The position numbers and the translations under genes are program-made. This document shows, piece after piece, positions 48,501 to 57,815 of a stretch of 64,000 nucleotides of DNA. The stretch's first letter is position 1. Each line of letters begins with the position of its first letter. The stretch spans positions 41,521,183-41,585,182 of the forward strand of contig OZ023214.1 of assembly GCA_963995525.1 (NCBI GenBank), in the 5' to 3' direction. The notes under the pieces are model-generated. The model did not search any database and was not told where the DNA came from. It saw only the letters and a list, made by a program, of their open reading frames with translations. The DNA is from Escarpia spicata (taxonomy: Eukaryota; Annelida; Polychaeta; Sabellida; Siboglinidae).

Positions 48501-51500
48501 TGATCACCCAATAAGGGCAATGAGGCACGACTAATGGACTCAATAGTACATGGCTGGGGGTGATTGCATAAGAGTGCAAAGTTCCAATACAGTGGAACCT
48601 CACTGTTAAGGTAACCCTTATGTTTGGACAAGTGACAGAAATAGCAAGGTGACCATATTAGTGGGGTTAACTTTGTATACTTTACTGCTATAGAAATAAT
48701 TTTGGACTATCCTAGGGTGACCTTAATTGTGAGGTGGCTGTATTACCGATGTGACCGTAAATCAAGGTTTGACTGTACATATTAATTATTACAAAGGGGT
48801 GTATATCGCAGGGAAAATATGTTACTGTGGCACCACCTAGCAAGTGAAACACTAATGTAAATTACTGCTAATAAAATTGTTGTATAACAAAAAGTGAAAG
48901 GTCCGTACCATGGATTGGTAGGCAAGGGTGGAACCAATACTAAGCAAATAATTTTATTAGGCAGTATTGTTGGATTACAAATTAGTCATTATTTTTTAAA
49001 CCTTGAAATTCACCTGGTCTATGAAAATTTTGCTCTAATAATTTTGGCAATAAAGCAATAGACTGTGACATTAATTCAAAACGAACTAAAAGCATGCCTT
49101 CTACTGCTAAAAGCGGCAATTTTCTGTCAATCAGAGATATTTCTGTCCAGTTGAGTTGGAAACATATCTCCACCAGCGCAAGATGCATTAAACCAGCTTC
49201 TGTTTATCTGATGGTGTAATACTGACTTCCCTCCAACACAAAGGGTTAATACTGACTTCCCTACAACACAAAGGGTTAATACTGATTTCCCTCCAACACA
49301 AAGGGTTAATACTGACTTCCCTCCAACACAAAAAAGTGTTGCCTGTAATAATTAGCCAGATATGCAGTGCAGAAGTGTTATTTTTGGGTTGTTTGGTTGT
49401 GTCTTTCAACAATACAGAATTGACAAACTACAGATTTGTAGACGCGAACATAATCTGACAAGTTGTTAGTACTACACCCACCAGTTTAGAAAGCATTCAC
49501 ACTTTTATAAATAAAGCAAAATCATTATTTAACAGGAGGTTTGTGTCAAATGTTTAGTTTTTTATTTCTTAACACTGACTACTGAAATTTCATGGGAATA
49601 TAAAAAAACTGAAAAATAGGAAGGGTGACATATTTTTTAGATTTGTAAAAGAATTATTGACTGTATATTTTTTATTTGTCTATATTGACTGTTCAAAATT
49701 TAAATTAAAAATATTTCATCGGCATACAGTAGGAAATTCTTTTTTTTTTAAACAAACACAGTTAATCATGCTAAACAGTTTTTAAATGAACACAAAAGTC
49801 TAGATGAAGACATATCTTGCTGAATTTTTGTATGAGTGGTGTGGGGAATTGCAATGGTTCGTTAAAACATTGCAAGGTTTAAAGGGTTAATACAGTGCTT
49901 TTACAATAGAAACAATTAGACTTTACGACCACGCCTGTTCAGTCATCGTCTTGAGCCAGGGCTGGTAATGTAGTATCAGACTAGCCCTGGCACATATTGT
50001 CAACACAAATGTGTGGAAGGTCACTGAGCCAACTGTACTTTGACCCACTTGCTGTCTTCACTGATCTTGATTGTAAGACCAGGTTGTATCAAAGAGCAAT
50101 TCCAAGAACTTGCCATTACACCTGCCTGCTACTGCTACTGCAATAGCTGGTGTTTACTACTGGAATGATTCAAATTCAATTTGAATGTTTCGTAGGAGAA
50201 ACAATCAAATTACAAACATTGCCACAGGTATATTCAGTATGTGTAGTTTGGTGTGCATAACTTCAGCATATTTATACGAACATTATATTAACAAGCAAAA
50301 ATGCCCATCCTCCAGATGGCGCTACACACACAGACGGAGAAGATGGTTTCCCGGGTTGTTCGTAAATAACATTTGTTGACATCTGAAGAATTTTTTACGT
50401 TAACAACAGTTATGCAAAACATCTCAAATGATCGGCGAATGGTACTCAGAACAATTGCCGAAACATAACATTGCAAGCAATTGATTTACTACCGTCTTGG
50501 CACAAACATTAAAACTGGCAAGAATCCTTAACAAGTGGGGAATTTTGAGAACAAAAATAAAGGCATGACTTTTCTTTCGAGGGGTCATAGGTTAATCCCT
50601 AAAAGTATAGGACCCTGAGATGCAAACGGTGTAGGACAAAATCTTTAACATACCCACGCATTCATGTGCTAGGTTGGCTATATTTAGATAATTGAGGAAC
50701 AAGCAAGGTCATTTGAAAGGGAGACAGTCTGTTCCGCCACCCCTAATTAGCATGTGTTGTAATATGTAACAGGAAGTCTGCTGTGTTGAACGTGGGTAAA
50801 TAAAAAATCTTTGAACATGAAAGGGTATTGGGGTGCTCAGTCACATCAGCAGTATTGCCAATAAAGATGGTTTTGAAACTGGATGTTTTGTTTTTCATTT
50901 GGACATGGTCATATCTTCCAAACTGCGTACATTGTTACGGGCTTATTAAACTCAATTTGGCGGGCAATATAACTTTAACATAGTTATTATTGTCTTAAGA
51001 ACATTATAGTAATATACCAAAATTTAGAAACAGACAGCTTCCTTTCAATAAGTACATCTTGTGACCAACGTGTTAGATCATGTTAATAACTATGAATTGT
51101 TACCAACGTGTTCGCTTTGAGTAACTGACCTAGGGCTCTGTAGACGAGGCAGAAGACCAGCACGAGAAGGACGAAGGCCGTATCCCAGTGGTGGGAGTTC
51201 ACAACTGTCGAGATGCCGAGCAGCACAAAGATGATGGTCTCACAGATGGAGGCCAGCATCTTCATGAAGTACTTGATGGTGGTGCGAGACTTGGGCGATA
51301 CGTTCGCCTCAACAAACTGTCGCATCACCATCCCACAGAACGTACACCTGGTGGACAGTGAATGAATCGCTGGGTCAGTGCGGAATATAATATGACCCAC
51401 CACAGCGAACTGGTTTTAAGTCACATGGTTCTATTCTGGATGTGAGTCAAAAGTAGTTCTCTAGGTCATGTTCATAAATTTTATGATTTTGGCAGAAATG

Positions 51501-54500
51501 CCTACCTTATAACACGGCTGCCTATCTGACAAAAACAATTTCCGTAATGACCCCTCCTGTCGCATCCCGCCCCGGTCCACAAGGTTGCCAATCAAACATT
51601 TCTCTGAAGTAGTTACAATGACAAGCCCAACCTGTTCACAGTGCCTGGGAATCCAGGAAGTTACTAATTTAATCATCAAAAGTAGACACAACTTTGTTTC
51701 AACATAATTATTGGGTTGCTACACTGAAACGCCTGTGGCAGTTTAGGTCGTTGGTTAGAACTTCAAAAGTATGCTTGTTTAGCAACATTCAATAATTGTG
51801 TTAATTACAGCTGTCAAAGTGCCTGCATGGCCAGATATGCCCCAGTGTTTATGTCTGTAGAGCATCACCGTGGGAAAGACAGCGCCAGTGAATAGCCAAT
51901 AATCATCCAACGAGCTTCTAAATTTACAACGCACAGCAGGAAACATTATAATTATTACTAACAGTCAATGACAAAATTAAATTTGTGCATTCAAATAAAA
52001 ACCTTTGAATAAAAATATGATAGTTTTATATTGCAATTATGATACTCACTTTATATTCTTCTAGGACATTTTATAATTATATTCATAACTTTCAGAAAAC
52101 CATAACTAATTAATGGTTCTACCTAACATCATCTTAATTTATTTCTTTCATTATATAATTCTACACCTGTAAATTTTATTAATGTTTAGACGCGCATTAA
52201 AGGGGCTCTGTACAGATTATGCTATTCCACAGCAGAAGTATTTGTCGGCTGACGCTTTGCGTCTGCGGCTATTTATAGAACAGTGTGGTGCAGGCGAAAT
52301 GTTTGCTGTCGTTAGTTCTCGGGGACACAAAACAAGCATGCGCTGAATGTAGTGATTGTGTTGTTGATGAGGATTTATTTATGACATACATTGTTGCAAA
52401 CTAACACTAAATAAATCAATCCTTATTAACAAAACAATCACTACATTCAGCGCACGCTTGTCTTGTGTTCCCGAGAACTAACGACAGCAAACTTATTGCC
52501 TGCACCAGACTGTTCTATGAACAGCGGCAGACGCCAAGCGTCTGCCGACAAAATACTTCTGCTGTGGAATAGTGCAATCTATACAGTGCCCCTTTAATGA
52601 CACTGATAGTTTTGGCCGCTGTAATTGCTGTTGACCGAGAGATACAGACATAATAATATGCCCACGTGCCACGGCAGTCATCAGCAGACTGGTGGCAGTC
52701 AAAGTAGTAACATTGTACACAGGCACAGCATTGGATGATATCACCTTACTGACTTTGTAGAACTTGTAGTGAACTAAATATTTGTTGATAAATTGTAACA
52801 AGTGAATGATGACAGTTTCTTCAGCGCATCTCGAGCAGCATTATTTATAGATTTAGCAATTCTTTAATGCGTATAATTTTCTTTAGTGAATATTTGTATT
52901 CCCGTAATACAGCAGCAGTTTCCGCAATGCCGTAATCTGAGGTGAATTTCCATAATGATTACGGAAAATCCGTAATGGTACGCAGTCGTTATAAACTAAA
53001 TTTTCAGTGCCCAGCTTATTTTCCTCAACAAACAATCCAAAACTTATAAAATACAGGCATTTCCAAACCACAAACCCAGACACTGTGAATCAAAATGACC
53101 ACATTTCTCAAAACGTAGCTTGTTTGAAGATTGTTTAAATTTTAGCAATATATAAAAACTACTGGTGATATTTAAACAAGTGAAGTATCATTTGTAGCTC
53201 ATGGTCAATGGAATCAAAAAGGTACACAATTCCAACTCACAATGTTGTGTCTTAATACCCTCCTTGATGTAGGGGGTCATATATAAGCAATGTAATGGTG
53301 CAGGTTGAAGTGTATATGGTTATAAACGTACACAGTGTAATGGTGCAGGTTGAAGTGTATATGGTTGTAAACCTACGCAGTGTAATGGTGCAGGTTGAAG
53401 TGTATATGGTTGTAAACCTACGCAATGTAATGGTGCAGGTTAAAGTGCATATGGTTGTAAACCTACGCAATGTAATGGTGCAGGTTGAAGTGTATATGGT
53501 TGTAAACCTACGCAATGTAATGGTGCAGGTTGAAGTGTATATGGTTGTAAACCTATGCAATGTAATGGTGCAGGTTGAAGTTATATGGTTGTAAACCTAC
53601 ACAATGTAATGGTGCAGGTTGAAGTGTATATGGTTGTAAACCTACGCAATGTAATGGTGCAGGTTGAAGTGTATATGGTTGTAAACCTACGCAATGTAAT
53701 GGTGCAGGTTGAAGTGTATATGGTTGTAAACCTACGCAATGTAATGGTGCAGGTTGAAGTGTATATGGTTGTAAACCTACGCAATGTAATGGTGCAAGTT
53801 GAAGTGTATATGGTTGTAAACCTACGCAATGTAATGGTGCAGGTTGAAGTGTATATGGTTGTAAACCTACGCAATGTAACGGTGCAGGTTGAAGTATATA
53901 TGGTTGTAAACATACACAATGTAATGGTGCAGGTTGAAGTATATATGGTTGTAAACATACACAATGTAATGGTGTAGGTTGAAGTGTATGTGGTTGTAAA
54001 CCTACGCAATGTAATGGTGCAGGTTGAAGTGTATATGGTTGTAAACCTACGCAATGTAATGGTGCAGGTTGAAGTGTATATGGTTGTAAACCTATGCAAT
54101 GTAATGGCGCAGGTTGAAGTGTATATGGTTGTAAACCTACGCAATTCTAATGGAAATTTGCATTGTAGCATATCAATGTGAAGGAACAGATTTGTAATTT
54201 TATATTGGCAGTACTTGAGGCAAATTGCAGAGTAACATATTGGAGAAAAGATGTAATTGCTACAGAAAAATGTAATGTTACGTGCCTGGTTTGTTACTAG
54301 AATGTCAAATTTCAACTGTCTGGATTGTTACTAAAGGTCAATAGTGTCACATGTTTGGATTGTTACTAATAAGTAAATTATCACCTCTCAGGTTTGTTAC
54401 TAGACGGTAAAATGTCATCTGTTATGAATGTTACAAGACCAAATTCACAACACCAGGTTTGTTGCAGCAAAGTTGAGTTGACCTTATCAAGTATGAAACA

Positions 54501-55962
54501 CGAAAATGCAATAAATTAAGGATCCTTACGGGAAGCTCAAACTGTGCCAGAGCAAAGTGCCACTACTTACGCCAAGATACCGGACAAATGGAGTGACTCT
54601 GACGTCAGGTATGACAGGTAACCCATGGCGAAGACAAGCAGTGGCTCGATGACACGTACTTCCTCCGTGAATCGAGAGATGAACCCAGCCAGCAGGCCAT
54701 AGAGGACCCCAATTAGGGTGGCCCCAATCGCGACGACAAAGAAGGACGTGATACCAGCCACAATGTCTAGAGCAATTATGTTCTCCAGCTTAATCTCGCT
54801 GTACGTCTCAAACATGTGGTAGAGCACCTGCAACAGCAGAGACACCTGGTGACACACGGGAAATTGTTAATGAAGTGACAGTGATACCCCGTGACATAAA
54901 CGATCCATATATGGTTATAATTTGTGATTCTCATATCTTAAAATGTGTTCTTTTCATTACATCTTATACTTTTTAATTCTCGTTATTTGTAATTTTCTTA
55001 ATATATATTAAAAATAGGTTAACTTGTGGTTCTCATATTTTAGACAAACTACACAATATAATGGTAAGAATAAATAACTAAATATCCTATACAAATTGTA
55101 CCGATTCACAAAAAGTATCATTACATCTTATAACATAATTTTCTACTTGTTGATTATTTATGCATGATTTATACAACTTCAAAATAAACTATTTCCCGCT
55201 CCCTCTCACCATTTCCATCTAAGCCTTCTTTCCCCTCATGCACCATCCCTATCCCTCCCCTCCCTCTCCCACCCCTCCCTCCTCCCCCTTTCCTTTCCAA
55301 GCTCTCTCTCACTCTCCTGTTCCCACCATCCCCCTCACTCTTTCCCACTCCAACTCCCGTCCTCCTCTCTCTCCACCTCTCCTTCCCCTTCAGAACCCTC
55401 TCTATATACCTCCCCGACATTACCCTCCTCCCCTCCCTCCATCTCCCTCACTCCCCTCCCCCTCTCCTCCTCCCTCCCTTCCCCCTCTCCCCACTTACCA
55501 CACTGACTCCATCATTGAGTAGTGACTCCCCAAACAGCACAATATGCAGCACCTCATTCACGTGGATCTCTTCAAAGACAGCGAGCACTGCCACGGGATC
55601 TACAGCTGACAGGAGCGACGCAAACACGAAGCAATGCAACACCTTCAGACTGATGGGAAACAACGCGATCCCTGCGGCCGAGCATCCCCAAATCGACAGC
55701 CCGATGGCGATGGTGTTGTAGATCGTTCCGACGATCGCGAAGAGCAGAATCGAGCCGAGGTTGTCGAAGAACGTGCGGTAGGGCATGAAGTAGCCCGAGT
55801 CGAGGATGATCGGGGGGAGCAGGTAGAGGAAGAAGGTGTCGGACTGGAGGGCATATCCGTCGATGTGGGTGAACAAGAGGATGAGTCCAAGCAGGACTCC
55901 AAGGATGATGAGAAGGCAGCTCTCAGGGAAGATGGACGACAGCTTGTGGTTCAGGTGGAAGC
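33084..55962 (-). CDS. SLC9A3-like: Na+/H+ exchanger, NHE3-like SLC9A family; 5' end outside window
   Basis: This encodes a plasma-membrane cation/proton antiporter that swaps external Na+ for internal H+. Eleven exons join in consistent phase to 786 residues ending at a stop at 33084. The membrane part (about residues 1-385) carries [11 protein letters not shown] (44-54, inhibitor- and ion-path helix), [11 protein letters not shown] (122-132), the transport signature GESLLND (145-151) and [10 protein letters not shown] (340-349). Residues about 404-428 resemble the CHP-binding helix just after the last membrane segment. The cytoplasmic tail has basic (KKKK) and acidic stretches, eight GSDP-like heptads and a C-terminal TIL that fits a class I PDZ ligand. 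GYFMP and AFVLLxLVF favour the NHE3/NHE5 clade over NHE1. The missing N terminus (first membrane segment, ending before GFHL) should lie past base 64000. Confidence 0.96.
33163..33333 (-). repeat. Coding 21-bp minisatellite (GSDP heptads)
   Basis: Eight imperfect 21-bp units lie wholly inside the terminal exchanger exon, in frame. They encode GSDP-type heptads; two to three units are diverged (AESKPA, GNDL, VGNEP). The + strand core is gggtcacttcctgtagca. The period is a multiple of three, so gain or loss of units would keep the reading frame. Confidence 0.9.
34090..35710 (-). mobile_element. Non-LTR retrotransposon relic with endonuclease and RT pieces
   Basis: In minus-strand order: [11 protein letters not shown] (endonuclease catalytic region, near 35550), [20 protein letters not shown] and [10 protein letters not shown] (35350-35510), a linker ORF (35361-35035), and [19 protein letters not shown] with [13 protein letters not shown] of RT (34534-34238). 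The 3' end near 34090 has AATAAACGTTCATTCATTC. Most of the RT is deleted. It lies in the exchanger intron between exon j and the terminal exon. Confidence 0.88.
35952..37600. repeat. 29-30 bp minisatellite in exchanger intron
   Basis: About 55 copies of a unit with + strand core ggccccaaaacaggtggga occupy the intron between exons j and the terminal exon. Units of 29 bp dominate in the middle and 30-bp units near 36000-36300. A longer variant block containing acacagttgggagatgagag recurs near 36340, 36518 and 36838, so the array has higher-order structure. The minus strand is open for 521 codons across it. Because the period is mostly not a multiple of three, the frames cycle through three peptides, which argues against a real protein. 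Confidence 0.93.
38344..38990 (-). mobile_element. CR1/L2-like retrotransposon fragment (RT C-terminal part)
   Basis: A 214-codon minus-strand frame contains [45 protein letters not shown] and [20 protein letters not shown], diagnostic for the thumb region of CR1/L2/Rex-type reverse transcriptases. It starts 21 bp from exchanger exon j, in the downstream intron. Confidence 0.92.
39011..39088 (-). CDS. SLC9A3-like: Na+/H+ exchanger exon j
   Basis: A 78-nt exon lies between acceptor tactttgtag and donor ACGGAACAG|gtaagg (phase 1 both sides). It encodes [20 protein letters not shown] and SFDGT. ITFTV resembles a segment found in the tails of NHE2/NHE3-type exchangers. The short length lowers confidence, but phase, splice sites and order all agree. 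Confidence 0.85.
39089..40819 (-). other. Exchanger intron between exons i and j
   Basis: AT-rich, no recognised element. Small open frames at 39837-40106 and 40202-40566 lack known motifs. Confidence 0.8.
40820..41000 (-). CDS. SLC9A3-like: Na+/H+ exchanger exon i
   Basis: The acceptor ttctcttctag and donor GATGAAG|gtaggg bound 181 nt (phase 0 in, phase 1 out). It encodes [31 protein letters not shown] and an acidic DSDDE end. The R-H-N-L and polybasic motifs fit the exchanger cytoplasmic tail. Confidence 0.9.
41214..41558. repeat. Interspersed repeat, copy 1, touching exon h donor
   Basis: It shares ttattgtccattgtttgc, ggaaaagatccaaaccaaga, cagtcctgttcaatcaaatt and accatttttcagcacattac in order with 43655-44036. 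Its right edge lies about 4 nt from the GT of the exon h donor (41561-41562). Confidence 0.88.
41563..41686 (-). CDS. SLC9A3-like: Na+/H+ exchanger exon h
   Basis: The acceptor tttcttgtag and donor AAGCGG|gtaacg bound 124 nt (phase 2 in, phase 0 out). It encodes [32 protein letters not shown] and KPRKR, resembling the tail segment of exchangers that ends in a basic K/R-x-R motif. Both flanking introns carry related interspersed repeats close to the exon. Confidence 0.92.
41716..41870. repeat. Partial copy of the same repeat, other side of exon h
   Basis: It shares the module ctcaaagcactttac...ctgttcaatcaaa with copies 1 and 2 and lies about 30 bp upstream of the exon h acceptor, in the same + strand orientation. 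Exon h is therefore bracketed by related sequence. Confidence 0.65.
42236..43280 (+). mobile_element. Non-LTR retrotransposon 3' part
   Basis: The plus strand encodes [51 protein letters not shown] and CTIANCYIC. This is the C-terminal end of a LINE protein of the same type as at 20090-21755. A 3' tail with gctagcgg, gagagtctccc and AATAAATTGTTCC follows. It is antisense to the exchanger, in the intron between exons g and h. Confidence 0.88.
43385..43650 (+). mobile_element. LINE C-terminal fragment (WIGQVLR / GRPKTTW type)
   Basis: The plus strand encodes [25 protein letters not shown], then [17 protein letters not shown] and after a frameshift [15 protein letters not shown]. This matches the conserved C terminus of I/Ingi-type non-LTR elements. 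It is immediately followed by the interspersed repeat at 43655. Confidence 0.85.
43655..44036. repeat. Interspersed repeat, copy 2
   Basis: Near-identical in order to 41214-41558, with insertions. It lies in the intron between exons g and h, about 135 bp from the exon g donor. Confidence 0.88.
44171..44398 (-). CDS. SLC9A3-like: Na+/H+ exchanger exon g
   Basis: The acceptor atttctgcag and donor AACTT|gtaagt bound 228 nt (phase 2 in, phase 2 out). It encodes residues 436-510: [17 protein letters not shown], then [14 protein letters not shown], matching the regulatory-domain helix after the CHP site. A MITE ends 26 nt before the acceptor. Confidence 0.95.
44424..44616. mobile_element. Second copy of the CAGT MITE, next to exon g acceptor
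   Basis: Related throughout to 48588-48777, with ends agtcaaacctcg and, at the right, ccactgta. On the transcribed strand it ends 26 nt before exchanger exon g, separated only by a (TATT)n tract that serves as polypyrimidine tract. Confidence 0.8.
44617..45321 (-). other. Exchanger intron between exons f and g, left-over part
   Basis: Sequence between the MITE and exon f. Contains a short tttacatagcgcc/ggtgctttactgtac module resembling the interspersed repeat near exon h; otherwise nothing recognised. Confidence 0.6.
45322..45392 (-). CDS. SLC9A3-like: Na+/H+ exchanger exon f (CHP-binding helix)
   Basis: This short 71-nt exon lies between acceptor attctcttcag and donor GAAAA|gtaatt (phase 0 in, phase 2 out). 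It encodes [20 protein letters not shown] followed by LREK. DHL-x-x-GIEDV-x-G is the conserved second half of the calcineurin-homologous-protein-binding helix. Confidence 0.94.
45930..46230. repeat. Dispersed repeat, copy in exchanger intron
   Basis: It shares ttaaaccaaggctgtct, aaaggtata, aaattgtaaacaaaac and gctaataattaccacc with 63480-63830. Shorter parts also occur at 58905-59010, 60570-60660 and 3230-3345. The family is unknown and no ORF is convincing. Confidence 0.8.
46459..46907 (+). mobile_element. Penelope-like fragment inside inverted arms
   Basis: The plus strand at about 46627-46790 encodes YGSPKIHKE and, one frame over, [20 protein letters not shown] followed by NILQP. These are characteristic of Penelope-like reverse transcriptases. 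The fragment lies between inverted arms of about 85 bp (left near 46459-46545, right near 46800-46907, outer end ccaaagtgtatttt). It is in the intron between exons e and f. Confidence 0.75.
46949..47169. repeat. 32-bp minisatellite spanning the exon e donor
   Basis: Nearly seven head-to-tail copies of a 32-bp unit with + strand core ctcgtacccgagtgtgaat begin at 46949, 46978, 47010, 47042, 47074, 47106 and 47138. The unit nearest the exon (47138-47169) contains the last 24 coding bases of exon e and its splice donor. The other units therefore each contain a copy of the same exon end and GT donor. Confidence 0.95.
47146..47235 (-). CDS. SLC9A3-like: Na+/H+ exchanger exon e, ending inside a minisatellite
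   Basis: The acceptor tttgtttag opens exactly 30 codons (phase 0 both sides) encoding [15 protein letters not shown] through [10 protein letters not shown]. The family counterpart is the juxtamembrane TIKPLV...NEKIH segment that begins the CHP-binding helix. The last 24 nt and the donor ACTCGG|gtacga are the first unit of a 32-bp tandem repeat. Reading past the donor hits an in-frame TGA after three codons, so this first donor must be used for a full protein. Confidence 0.93.
47575..47790. repeat. Imperfect (GAT)n tract
   Basis: GATGAT-type triplet repeats, degenerate, fill much of the intron between exons d and e. They create asparagine/aspartate/methionine or histidine/isoleucine open frames that are not genes. 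Confidence 0.9.
47985..48187 (-). CDS. SLC9A3-like: Na+/H+ exchanger exon d
   Basis: The acceptor ggcatgccag and donor TTACTC|gtgagt bound 203 nt (phase 1 in, phase 0 out). It carries [20 protein letters not shown], the glycine-rich helix linked to pH sensing, then the last membrane segment [14 protein letters not shown]. Confidence 0.97.
48588..48777. mobile_element. MITE with CAGT-AACCT termini and TA flanks
   Basis: Ends read TACAGTGGAACCTC on the left and, as reverse complement, TACAGTCAAACCT on the right. This fits Tc1/mariner or pogo-type MITEs with TA target duplication. The interior matches 44424-44616 (cctagggtgaccttaattgt-like block). Confidence 0.8.
48778..51129 (-). other. Exchanger intron between exons c and d, right part
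   Basis: Holds the 30-bp tandem repeat; the rest (49.4-51.1 kb) is AT-rich with no recognised gene or element. Confidence 0.75.
49217..49333. repeat. 30-bp tandem repeat, about four copies
   Basis: A unit with core cttccctccaacacaaaggg recurs about every 30 bp in the intron between exons c and d. No gene function is evident. Confidence 0.85.
51130..51347 (-). CDS. SLC9A3-like: Na+/H+ exchanger exon c
   Basis: The acceptor tgtccaccag and donor CCCTAG|gtcagt bound 218 nt (phase 2 in, phase 1 out). The exon encodes [48 protein letters not shown] and [17 protein letters not shown], matching the central exchanger helices. Confidence 0.98.
51348..53284 (-). other. Exchanger intron between exons b and c, left part
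   Basis: Contains the TTAA-flanked MITE; otherwise no recognised element before the 45-bp array begins at 53285. Confidence 0.8.
52197..52597. mobile_element. TTAA-flanked fold-back MITE
   Basis: A 393-bp element (52201-52593) has long imperfect terminal inverted repeats of about 165 bp. Its ends are AGGGGC...GCCCCT and it is bordered on both sides by TTAA (52197-52200 and 52594-52597). TTAA duplication is the hallmark of piggyBac-type transposition. It has no coding capacity. It lies in the intron between exons b and c. Confidence 0.85.
53285..54147. repeat. 45-bp minisatellite in exchanger intron
   Basis: About nineteen copies of a 45-bp unit (core aatggtgcaggttgaagtgt) lie in the intron between exons b and c. 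Copies are highly similar, with one short deletion near 53580. The period is a multiple of three, so both strands show long artefactual open frames. Each unit has complementary AACCT and AGGTT arms about 17 nt apart. Confidence 0.95.
54571..54827 (-). CDS. SLC9A3-like: Na+/H+ exchanger exon b
   Basis: The acceptor gctgttgcag and donor TTGGC|gtaagt bound 257 nt (phase 0 in, phase 2 out). The exon encodes [12 protein letters not shown], then two membrane segments and [20 protein letters not shown] with LSGILA at the end, a block conserved across plasma-membrane exchangers. Confidence 0.98.
55195..55498 (-). repeat. G-rich polypurine tract directly after exon a donor
   Basis: On the transcribed strand the donor gtaagt is followed at once by about 300 nt of G/A sequence with many runs of three to six G. 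G runs next to donors are known binding sites for hnRNP F/H and can fold into quadruplexes; the role here is inference. Confidence 0.85.
55499..55962 (-). CDS. SLC9A3-like: Na+/H+ exchanger exon a (membrane core)
   Basis: The acceptor tctgctgcag leads into 464 nt (phase 1 in, phase 0 out) ending at donor AGTGTG|gtaagt. It encodes residues 1-155, starting [10 protein letters not shown] and ending [11 protein letters not shown]. It contains [11 protein letters not shown] and [16 protein letters not shown], the strongest exchanger signatures in the window. The donor runs straight into a G-rich purine tract. Confidence 0.98.
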
Positions 55963-57538
55963 CTGCAGCAGACAATGGCAAATGATGATAATAACAAATA
56001 AAACAGTTCTTTGATGTCGTGTCTAGCTTCAGTCATCCTCATGTGCCATGGGTGCTGATGATTACATCAATCTCTGACTCTCAGTACCCCATGGCATATC
56101 ACCATGTTGAACTGTTGAAGTCTGCTTGACCAGGTAGTAAACCAATCGTCTCGTTGCCTTTCAAGTTAAGGTGACTTGGTTTTGAGCGTGGCAAAAAAGT
56201 TATTAGAACGTGTGCTACCACAGAATGGTCTGACTGGTAATTACTGGCATTTCTTGAGATTGCCCTTTCATATGGGGCATGGACATTTACATGGTATATA
56301 AATACAATATAGATTAACTATAAAATAATAATGTTTCTGTCTATGCACATGGTTGTTGACAATCACATGTTACTAGTGAAACTATAATTCATCAAAAATA
56401 TGCATGACTGAGGACAGATAGGTTAAACAAAATTACACTATTCCCAAAAATTAATCCATTTCCATCTTCTTGTGGTGGGACTTTTGTGCAGTTAGTTATT
56501 TTTTTAGCAATTATTTGTTGGATATATCTTATGTCAGCCACTACGAGTAATGTTAAACCTAATAAATTAAAATAGGGTCACTAGTCCCCTATAATTACCT
56601 TCATAAAACATTAGGGTCATTTATGATACAGTTATCATGTGTTGGGAGAAAATAGGGTGCTTCCATTGTTTGCAGCCTGGTGAAACTAGGGACACTTCTG
56701 TTGAACATCATTACCGCCTGACACAGAGTACAAAACCTAACGTCTTTCACACGACAACCAATCAACACAACAGCCAGAAATGCTCTCAGGATGCAGTGAT
56801 GCTTGATAGGAATTACTTCTTAGTGAAAGGGTCAATATTATCAACAATGAAGCTAAGCTAGACATCGGTTAAGACCATACTGAAAAGGAAATTAAATATA
56901 CTAGTGTTCATGAGTGACCTCGGCCAAGCAATACTGGACACTATTTAACAGCCATTCATAGTAAAGTTCCCGCCTACTGCAGCAGTGATCAATAGAGTTC
57001 AGAAATACAATCAGGTTCAGGTAGACGTAGCAGGTGAGACACGATCAACGACAGCGTTATCTTGGCAAGAGTTACCGCAGGACTCGATTACATATCACAA
57101 GTACACACTTGCTCCACGGCTCTACTTCTACCCCTCCGTAATCCGCAGCAGGACGTAGCACGCTGCGAGACATTTCCACCTGTCAGTCTTTGGCTGTTCT
57201 TGACAAAAACTGTGGTAATGCATTGGTAATATTGTCTCTTGCTTCTTGTTCTTTACCTGTTCTTGTTTGTCATTTAGTTATTCTCTTGGTGTGTACATTC
57301 TTTCATTCTTTCTCAAAAGAAAATTGTACAACGTTCTATAGAAGTTGGAGTGACCATATGTAGAATTCAGCAGAATATTCTATAGAATTGTATAGAATTT
57401 TACAATGGTATCAATATTTTAGAGAATTCTATAGAAACTTTATATATATTTTATAATTTGTTACTTATTTTTAATAGAATTCAATGATTGTTCAATGGAG
57501 AATGTAAGTATCCTAGCTTTGCTATAGACAACATTTAC

Positions 57539-57815
57539 ATGGCGCATAGCAAATGTTTCGGCTGTCTTTAAAAAAGGAGATAAGCACTTACCAGAAAACT
57601 ACCGCCCTATCTTCCTGACATCGGTCCCATGCAAGATTCTTGAACACATAATCTACCTCAACATCATGACCTACCTAGTAGAGCACAACATCCTAACACA
57701 CCTAAACCATGGCTTCAGAGCAGGCTTCTCCTGCGAAACACAACACCTAACCACCACGCATGACCTATTCTCTTCTTTCGACTCTGGAACTCAAGTAGAC
57801 ATAGCAATATTAGGT
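57539..57815 (+). mobile_element. LINE reverse-transcriptase fragment, array copy A
   Basis: The plus strand encodes WRIANVSAVFKKGDKHLPEN, YRPIFLTSVPCKILEHIIYL and LNHGFRAGFSCETQHLTTTH, typical of the first RT blocks of jockey/CR1-type elements. It is cut off after IAI by the next unit. Confidence 0.88.

Noticed and set aside
53295..54315. Long open frames on both strands (up to 244 codons)
   Set aside because: The 45-bp repeat period is a multiple of three, so both strands stay open. No domain or start context is visible.
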